Origin: Echeneis naucrates
Taxonomy: Eukaryota > Chordata > Actinopteri > Carangiformes > Echeneidae
Length of the DNA: 64,000 nucleotides
Direction: 5' to 3'
NCBI RefSeq assembly: GCF_900963305.1
Contig: NC_042514.1
Span: 5,311,501 to 5,375,500, forward strand
A program made the position numbers and the translations under genes. This document shows, in pieces, positions 48,912 through 64,000 of the stretch. Each line of letters starts with the position of its first letter. Position 1 is the first letter of the stretch. Under the pieces are notes generated by a model. It made no database searches. It saw only the letters and a program-made list of their open reading frames with translations, and was not told the origin of the DNA.

Positions 48912-50979
48912 GATGGCTTGCATGCTCCCAGCAGGTGGACAGTGTAGCAAAGAGAGCGATGGCGAAGATAGAAAAAAGGAGAGAAGAGGGAAAGAGGGAT
49001 AGCAGCAGCAGAAGCAGCAGGGAGGGAGGCATGGATGTAAACAGAGGGGCCGAACGCAGGAGGACGACCATCTGAAATCCCACAACACACACACACACAC
49101 AGAAAGATGGCAACTGTGTCAGGGCTCTGTGTGATGGTGTCACCTCGTCCGTTGTTGTGAAAGCGTTGGAAGTGCGGTGATGTGCCCAAGGACGGATTCT
49201 AGATCAGCTGTGGCATAACAAAGCAGCGCTGTCCTATTTTACAGCTCTTATGGCTGGTGCAGCCTCACATCACACTTTAATTTGTTTATCCAAATTGGAT
49301 GGAAGGCATCATGGCACACCCTCCATGCAAACACACACAAACACACACCTCCTCTCCTCTCTCTTTCCTTTTCACTGGCATGGTAGTATGTTTTGCTGCA
49401 CAATGGGATGCCATTGTAAGTCCTCTGGCATTCTTGTGTGTGAGTGTGTGTGTGTGTGTGTGTGTGTTCATAGGTGAGTGTGTACATGTAACCAGATGGC
49501 ATGTACACACTCTGCAGAAGAGATAATTTTTTTTCTGTCTGTAAAAGCTGCCAAAATAATGTTTTATCCATTATCCACCAGAGTATCGACTTCAAAGAGC
49601 TTAAAAATTAAGTAAATATGCCTTTAAAATGTGCCTGCATCTCATTTGAATGTGATTTCTGATCATGAAGAATCATGTACAGAGTTTAAAACTTTAACAG
49701 CTGTTTCAGTGTCCTGTTCTCAGCTGATACAACCTCATTAGCTGAGATAAAAGAAATGAAATCAGCCAGCATAATTCACTTCACTTGACCTAACTTCAGT
49801 GTCATTTTGTCAGGCAGATTTTTCTTAATGCTGTCACTGCCTTGTTTTTTTTTTTGTTTGTTTGTTTCTTTGTTTCCCAGGTAAAGGTGTGCAGATGCAG
49901 AGAGATGTCCAGTGCTGCATGTTGTACTCCCAGGGCAAGGTGCGTACCAAAGATGTGTTGCGGTTTGAGGTGCAGACGGAGGGGCCCGACTGCAGTATAC
50001 AAGCCATCATGCAAGTATTTCAACTATCCACTCCTGGAGCTAAAGAGCGCACGGCAATCTGCAGGCATGGAAAATATGCCTCTCGTTAGAGGAGGGCAGA
50101 GCCGGGCTGAGAGGCATTGTCATCTTTCCAGGTCATGTTGTTATGGCAGGGCTCAGAGCTGTAATTGCCAGGGAAGTAAGAAAGGAAATATATGGGAATA
50201 ACAAGCCAGCTGAGCTCTGCCGCAGAACAGCAGGGTTTAGTTAACTAAACCCTTCTGCATTGTGATACCTATTGTTTCCAGCGGTGTCGGTGAAATCCGA
50301 CGTAGCTGGGGAATGAAGAGCTTGCTTTTTCATGTGGTCCAGTTAACAAAAACATGGAATTCTTACAGATACTTGAGTTTCTATATTAGTGGTTACAAAT
50401 CTCTTTTCTCTAACTTGTGATCACTGTTAGATGCTTTTCTAGCACAGAAAGAAAAAATGTATTTGAATATTTCCAGTCACGTTGAGGCTGATTTCCTCGA
50501 GGCTTTGTTACACCTGACTGACGTCTTGTGGATTTGCCCTTCACATTATTGCTGAATCACTGTTATTATTATTATTATTATGGCGCCTCAGCTCACAACA
50601 AATACAGATTCTGGCATATTTTTTTTTTCCCTTTCCCCTCAAAGTTCAGCTCTGTCTTGTCCTGCCATTCTGTGTTGTATTATCAGTTGTGTTTTTTTTT
50701 GTAGTCTTTACACAAAGAAGGCGGTGAAATGTGCAGACCCGAGGGACCGGAAGGTGAAGCGGTTGCTGAGAAAGCTCCTGCAGAGACAGAGGACCAAGGC
50801 CCACCGGACCATGTGGCTCCTTCCTCATGACAACCTGCCTGTCATGTCAGACGTGAGACACAGCTTCATGTAAATAAACCAAAATTCAACTAAGCCTTAT
50901 TTTTACTTTCAACCTGAGCTCCTTCTCTTGTGATCACCAGGACAAGAAAGACAACTGGGCGGTTCTCAATGTGGAGTGA
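48783..50979 (+). CDS. CC chemokine, CCL21/27/28-type, with a GC-AG intron
   Basis: Four coding exons: 48783-48849, 49881-50010, 50705-50852 and 50941-50979 (TGA); phases 1, 2, 0; 127 aa. Residues 1-22 are a signal peptide (MLVLQMLTVISLLTVILLASVE). The chemokine core has adjacent cysteines (VQCCMLYSQGKV), the third Cys in EGPDCSIQAI and the fourth in AVKCADPRDRKVKRLL. A basic C-terminal extension (RKLLQRQRTKAHR, then WLLPHDNLP) ends NWAVLNVE. The donor after exon 2 is GC (at|gcaagt). Only this donor keeps the phase-2 intron that all CC chemokines have and restores the frame into exon 3. Core words resemble CCL21; the 127-aa length and linkage to nim1k recall CCL28. No ortholog is claimed. It should be a secreted chemoattractant. 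Confidence 0.9.
48877..48909. repeat. (TG)n microsatellite in intron 1 of the second chemokine
   Basis: About 16 TG units beginning 27 nt after the exon 1 donor. Two further tracts lie in the same intron: CA at 49083-49102 and TG at 49436-49466. Confidence 0.95.
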
Positions 50980-51465
50980 TGGAACGGAGGAAAACTCATA
51001 GTCATAAGTAAGATGAAAGTCATGCATTGCAATGTCATGTATACAAATGTTAAAAAGTATCTCTTCCAATCAAATTTTTGCACCTGTTGACAGGCCAAGT
51101 AAACTTTGAGCAGCTCGTCTTCTTACCGCGGTGAAGCTTGCTGATTCTCCAGTCGTCTCGTGTCTCTCTCTGTCTACAGTATCTGTTTCCCTGGGACCAG
51201 ACCTGGGCAGCAATACATATTTAAATAGCTATAGATATTTAAATATGAACCGTGCTTGAAATATTCCCCAAAACACGTGGCCGGACCAGTCTCAACAGAG
51301 GAGTATTTACTTGTAAGATAAGTTGAACTCATTACTATTTTTCTTCCTTCTAATGGCTCATACTGTTATTTACCGGACTTTGCCTGGAAGTTTCTCCGCA
51401 CAATGAAAACAAAACCACTGGTGGCTGATGGGTAATCAGTAAAAAGGTTGTAATTAATAACAAAC

Positions 51466-51471
51466 AATAAA
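51466..51471 (+). terminator. Candidate polyadenylation signal of the second chemokine
   Basis: AATAAA in caaacaataaatgagc, 487 nt after the stop. It is the first canonical hexamer on this strand. Confidence 0.45.
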
Positions 51472-52219
51472 TGAGCAGTGATATTAATATTGTACATCAG
51501 CAAGGTACTCTATGCTTACTCGTGATTTGTATAACGTCCGTCGTGTGTAATGACACTTCACACATTAAAGTAGATCGAGTGTCGTCTCAGTGCACTAGAT
51601 GTGTACAATACTGGGGAACTTTTATAAAATCCAAGTCTTAGTTGTCTCAAAGCTTAAAAATCCTCAAAATGGGATCAGAGATAAGATTTCGCTTGAATTT
51701 AACTCTTTGAGAAATTTTCTTGATAATTGTCCACTTTGTATGACGACTGTTTGTAAATTCAATATGAAACCTGAGTCAGACAAAATTAGGCCGTCAGACA
51801 TCGACCAGTGATTTCAATATCTATTTGTAGTTTATGTTTGTCTTTTTTTTTTTCTTTTTTTTTTTTCACCAATGGTCTGTCACTAAACTATGCCAAAGTA
51901 TTCATGATTCAGTTTACCACATGGCAAGGCTGTTAAAAACTTTGAGGGCTCAACTGTGTGTGAAACACACAGGTATCGTCGAAGAATGCACTGTATGAAA
52001 CACAGTATCTCAGTTTTATAAATGAACCTGAAATAACAACTCAAACTGACTTTGTCTTTTATCGGGTATCTTGTTTGTCTGAAAGGTTTGCGTGATTTTA
52101 GTCTGTAACTCTGTTGTGTTCAATGCTAATCGGCAAATGTTAGCATGCAAACAAGCTAAACAGAAAAATTATCGCAGCACCTATTGTACATGCTATTACA
52201 TGAAAAACATACTTAGCAT

Positions 52220-52595
52220 GGCAGCATAGCGATTAGCTCTGTTGCCTCACAATAAAAAGGTCGTGGGTTCGGATCCCAGGGCCTGGGGTCTTTTTGTGCA
52301 GTTTGCATGTTCTCACCGTGTCTGTGTGGGTTTCCTCCGGGTACTCCGGTTTCCTCACTCCGTCCAAAACATCATGTTTGGGTTCACTGGAGACTCTAAG
52401 TTGTCTGTAGGTCTGAGTGTGAGTGGTTGTCGGTCTCTGTCTGTCTCTGTGTGTTGGCCCTGTCATGGACTGCCGACCTGTCCAGGGTGACCCCACCCTC
52501 ACTCAGTGTGAGCTGGGTTTGGCTCCAGCAACTCCCAGCAACCTGGAAATGGATAAGTGGTAGAAGATGAACGAATGATTGAATGAATGAATGAA
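52220..52595 (+). mobile_element. tRNA-derived SINE with L2-like tail and target duplication
   Basis: The head ggcagcatagcgattagctctgttgcctc...ggtcgtgggttcggatcccag has clear A and B boxes of RNA polymerase III. A conserved body follows (tttgcatgttctc, gtgggtttcctccgggtactccgg), then an L2-type tail (ggactgccgacctgtccagggtga, gggtttggctccagc) and a (gaat)n end. Both sides carry the 7-bp duplication TTAGCAT (52213-52219 and 52596-52602), which marks a LINE-driven insertion. The head is decayed from a tRNA and is not a tRNA gene. Confidence 0.85.
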
Positions 52596-52799
52596 TTAGC
52601 ATTGCTGCTGTGAGCATATTAGTAGAGTGACTTTAGCTTCATGTTTGAAGTCTGAGCCCCATGAGGGTGATTCCTCAACACCAGGAGGGAACTTCTTACA
52701 ATGGGATGCAAAAATCTTCAAGGATGAACTGATTTGATTTTGTGGTCAAATGTCACAAGACCCTACAAAACACAGTTTTAGTCACAACAAAGGTAATAT

Positions 52800-53130
52800 T
52801 TCAGGAACACCTAAAAGGAATCCACTCAGATCCGGCACAAATGTCAATTTGGACGCAAAGACCAACTGATTACATCATGTTGGTAAAAGGTCAAAGGTAA
52901 AGTTCACTATGATCTCACAAAACATGTTTCTGGTCTCTTTAATGTGATAGCCCAAGACCAGAGTGAATTTCATTACATCTCACAGATTCACACGTGTCAC
53001 AAAGATGAATTGATGAGCTGATCATTTCATGGTCAAGGCCACTGTGACTTCACAAAACACACTTTTGACCATCGCTCAGAAAATGCAGTTCATACATTTC
53101 AAATTTTTTACATTGTACATGCTAATAGTC
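52800..53130 (+). repeat. Fish interspersed repeat with AGGTCA-type half sites
   Basis: Words such as gatcacatgttggtaaaaggtcaaaggtaaagttcac, gatctcacaaaacatgttt, catttcatggtcaaggccactgtgacttcacaaaacac and agaaaatgcagttcatacatttc recur in two internal units of about 130 nt. A related fragment is at 5325-5480. The transposon class is not known to me. Confidence 0.5.
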
Positions 53131-54586
53131 AAAAGTCGACTTCATTGCAACATAACAATGTTCTGGAAAAAAACAACAACTTCTAGCCATTAGAAAACAT
53201 TCTGTCACACACAGATTGTGAACGTATTTCTTTAAACTTGACTAGTTGGTGATAATGATGGTGGCATTTCTAGTTTAATAACTTCAGTATTGTCAGAAGT
53301 CATGACAGCATTATGACTTCAAATTATATAATGTATATATTTTGAGTATTATATGGATAAATTAAGAAAATACAAAAAAATATTTTGTGTGCATTCGTGA
53401 GCTTAAAAGTAATTTGTAGTCTAAGGCAGTTAAAATTTAAGCAGAAGCACAGGAGGTCATGTTGCCCTTTTCAGTGATCAACTACTCGCATTTGATTGGA
53501 ATAGCTTAAACTCAGTAACCACACAGTTAATATACAAACCATCCTGATGAAACATTCGACCAGACAGGAGAATATCCTCCACCAGGGGTAGCCACAAACA
53601 CAATAATGAGAATCGTAGCGCTTAATTCCTGAGACATTTATTTGTCAGATTTCTTAGAAGCTATCCATCAAAATGGTGAGCTGTTACTTTTTAAAAATAA
53701 TATTTTTACTGAAATAACATCAACCATCAAAACTTACATCAGACCTAAACTTGGCACAAAGTCACAAGGCTCTCAATTAAACTGTTTATACCGTTTCACT
53801 TCGATGATTATTCACAAGACTTTCCTCTAAAACACTAAAAAGCATAATGAAACTGTACATTCAGTTCCCCAAAACATTCACAAACTTTCTTCACAGTACT
53901 TTTTCACAAAACAATAAAAATGAATTGTCACTATTATGGCAGTCAAAATATAACAAAAAGCTGAAACAGAGTGGCAGCTGTTCTCGTATACTGCTATTAA
54001 AGCACACTGTTGTTCCCAGTAAAACTGCACTTTGTCAGGTTGATTGTTAAATTTCTACAACTGAGTGATTTAGCTGAGAAACAAAAGAGAAAAATGAACA
54101 ATTTAATAATTTAACAAGTAATACTGCAGGTATTACTCTAAAGTTAGTGTGTAGCCGTACAGTCGTGTGCCCAGAGATATAGCACCAAAGAAATACAAGA
54201 AACACGTGCAAGTATAATATTCATAAGAAAGCACTGAGTGAAAAACATCCTACTAAATCACTTGGAATCAATAACTGCACAGTCTGCACCCTCTCACCAT
54301 GTGAAGAAAATATTTCAAACTTAAATTAATCATCATTGAGTATTTGTGTGTGGAGCTGTAGAAGTTGACATCTTAAAGTTAGAGGTAGTCATGCTGATCT
54401 GACAGAGTTTGCAATGAGCTGTTGGGTCATGTTACAGAAAATAGCTGCGTGGTGAAGATTTACATCTTCGCAAGATCGAAAATAGGCTGGTGTTTCTCTG
54501 TAGCAATACTGTGTATTTTAACACGGATGCTGGTAGAAAGTAGGACGTATGTATTGATTTGTTTTTTAAAAAAAATGACTTTCACC

Positions 54587-54592
54587 TTTATT
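54587..54592 (-). terminator. Candidate slc1a3 polyadenylation signal
   Basis: AATAAA on the minus strand, 225 nt beyond the stop. A further hexamer near 53636-53641 could serve a longer 3' UTR. Confidence 0.45.
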
Positions 54593-54816
54593 TGACATAA
54601 TGGGCCAAAAACAACATCAAAAAAACTGGGACTGAATCAGACTGCTGCGGCGGATGTCTTGTTTAGCGGACACCATGTTGTGGCTGAGATATGGAAGTTT
54701 ATGACACTCTGGCTCAATAAATCAAAAACAGTGTTTTCCCTTAAAGCTGCACCTGCACCAGCCAAACCCTTCTAGCTAAAATGCACAAAGCTCCTTTCTG
54801 ACTGTGGTTGATGTTT

Positions 54817-62430
<7,614 letters not shown>

Positions 62431-64000
62431 GGTTTACAGTGTCTCAAACAGTCCGGCCAAGTCAGGTGACTCTTTGCTTCACAAACGGAGAAGTGCGAGT
62501 GTGTGTCCAGAGCTGAGCAGTGAAGTGAGAGGACGTCTCTCTGCTCCGCTCTCATATGCAGACAGACATGAAAAGGCCTCTCATTTGGTCTGACCTTTTC
62601 TTTCTCACATACCCGTGCATACACACACACACACACAACCGGTCATGCCAACCTTTTGCAGTCCATAAAAGTCAGCTCCAGTCAGGTGTAGTTTCTACAT
62701 CTAATCATCTCCGCACCTTCAACTCAACGTCACTCGACAGACAGTTCATGTTGTCGTGCTTCAACCACCAGTCAGTGGAGAGCACTGCTCATTCTGTCTG
62801 TCTAATTGATGTGATGAGGGATCTTTCCTCCGAGGGTTTAGGTATTTCTGATATTTAACAGTGGCATGAAGCTGGTAAGACATGAGTGGAACCAGCAGGT
62901 GGGTTCTAAAGAAAGGCTCTGTTGCGTTGAACTACAGACGTTGAGGAATCCAGTGGTTTTACAACCTGGTCCTCGGCTCAGACCTTCAATTAGTCCATTT
63001 AGTTCCTATAGAGACTAAGGGTTCATTTGTTAGTGTGCATTGAGGTCACGACTAAATCGAAGCCGTCTCACATCCATCAAGCTGTGTCAGTGTTGAAGAA
63101 TGGTTCGGCTGTGCGGAAAAGAAAAGCTCAGGCCTGTTTGAATTTATTTAAACCAATCACAACTTTCTTGGGTGGCGCTGCAGAAAAGTGGTCAATAGTT
63201 GAAATCTTCATCAGAAAATACCATTTTCAGCATATAGGTTCATAAAAAGAAGGATGTTGGTGTTTGGAAAATTGTCCAGACTAGGTCTTAGCTAACATGG
63301 ACCAAATGTAGCTCCAGGCCAGAGTTATCTGATCTCAATGACTTTTTCAGAGCACTCCAAGAGCACTGCAAATGCTGTGCTCCTCCCAGCACTCTCCTCC
63401 ACGGTCAATGAAACGAGCTGAGACCACTGCACAGGCGAGGACTTCTGTTTCAAAAGTGAGGAAATAAGAAATACTATGGCAACTATAGACACTTGTTGTA
63501 TTAAACAACTTTGACCAAGTGAGTGGACTGAAATGAAACTTGTGACGGGAAGGTGGAAAGTAAAACTTAATTTTTGTTGGCTTTGCGGTATTTCCTTGTT
63601 AAAAGGATCTTTATATATTTCTTTATGTTTTGGAAGACTGAAATTAAATAAACATGCCATGGAATATTGTGTATTGTATATTGAACAAAATATAAGTCAT
63701 TAGGGCACTTGAACAATATTGACAGATGAAATCCTACACCAAACAAAAACTCCTTGGAATAGGTTTCTGTGGTTGTCCTGCTGTTAACATGAAATAATGA
63801 CATTAAGTGTGAATTGGAGCTGTAAAAATATGCTGGCACCACTCATAGGAACCAGATTGTAGGAACTAAATTATATGCATGTGCCCCCTGAGTCAATGGG
63901 AGCACCAATCTCGTGAAAACCAACTGCATTGCATGACAATATTTTTGCATGAAGACTATTTAAAAGTCTATAAAACTATGTCTACAAAACACAATGCCAT
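62431..64000. other. slc1a3 upstream region and right edge
   Basis: Contains the slc1a3 5' UTR and promoter region: a minus-strand TTTTATGG TATA-like word near 62664-62672 and a (CA)n tract at 62617-62637. From 62900 to 64000 no supportable exon was found. The open frames at 63325-63842 on the minus strand are AT-rich and have no recognisable domain or splice context. Confidence 0.35.

Larger units (their letters stand above)
51480..54586. other. Gap between the second chemokine and slc1a3
   Basis: No gene exon seen. It holds a complete SINE (52220-52595), a repeat fragment (52800-53130), T-rich runs (51845-51866) and the likely slc1a3 3' UTR on the right. Just before this gap, at 51200-51290, cagacctgggcagcaatacatatttaaat resembles a hAT-type terminus, with low confidence. 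Confidence 0.4.

Noticed and set aside
48387-49189. Minus-strand open frames with (TH)n repeats (up to 158 codons)
   Set aside because: Read-through of the TG/CA microsatellites and GA-rich DNA around exon 1 of the second chemokine. Low complexity, no homology.
52232-52275. tRNA-like A and B boxes
   Set aside because: Part of a SINE head. The sequence between the boxes cannot fold into a cloverleaf with matched acceptor stem.
63325-63842. Two overlapping minus-strand open frames at the right edge
   Set aside because: AT-rich, no domain, no polyA or splice context. Probably chance.

Overview
This window is vertebrate nuclear DNA, almost certainly from a ray-finned fish and most likely a percomorph teleost. 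Genes are compact with many introns and GT-AG splice sites. Introns and gaps are AT-rich with many GT/CA and other microsatellites. The interspersed repeats are of teleost types: a tRNA-derived SINE with an L2-like tail, a Tc1 foldback MITE, a decayed Tc1 transposase and a hAT-like terminus. I cannot name the species.

Layout from left to right: the 3' end of an unrecognised gene (+, 256-580); spata6l (+, 11 coding exons, 1544-12335); dnttip2 (-, 7 exons, 19166-14073), which converges on spata6l; gclm (-, 7 exons, 25561-21033); a CC chemokine (+, 29202-30141); nim1k (-, 3 exons, 37455-35383); pole4 (+, 4 exons, 40613-42322); a second CC chemokine (+, 48783-50979); and slc1a3 (-, 11 exons, 62430-54817). 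I rebuilt every gene exon by exon; all the reading phases close and each spliced product has a plausible length (458, 888, 272, 100, 442, 121, 127 and 579 aa).

The genes do not form one pathway. They cover a sperm-tail type protein, ribosome biogenesis (DNTTIP2), glutathione synthesis (GCLM), two chemokines, an AMPK-related kinase (NIM1K), a DNA polymerase epsilon histone-fold subunit (POLE4) and a glial glutamate transporter (SLC1A3). From memory, DNTTIP2-GCLM are neighbours in human 1p22, NIM1K, CCL28 and SLC1A3 lie on human 5p13-p12, and SPATA6L lies on 9p24, so the window looks like ancestral blocks joined in fish.

I found no clearly undescribed biological system. The best leads are host-gene details: a NIM1K activation loop whose threonine sits one residue early, a GC-AG intron in the second chemokine, a multi-copy acidic/arginine module in DNTTIP2, a Tc1 foldback hairpin just after the spata6l stop, a microsatellite next to the gclm start codon, and candidate conserved non-coding stretches in spata6l introns. 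I saw no retroviral or other capsid-bearing element, no CRISPR array and no functional tRNA or rRNA gene.
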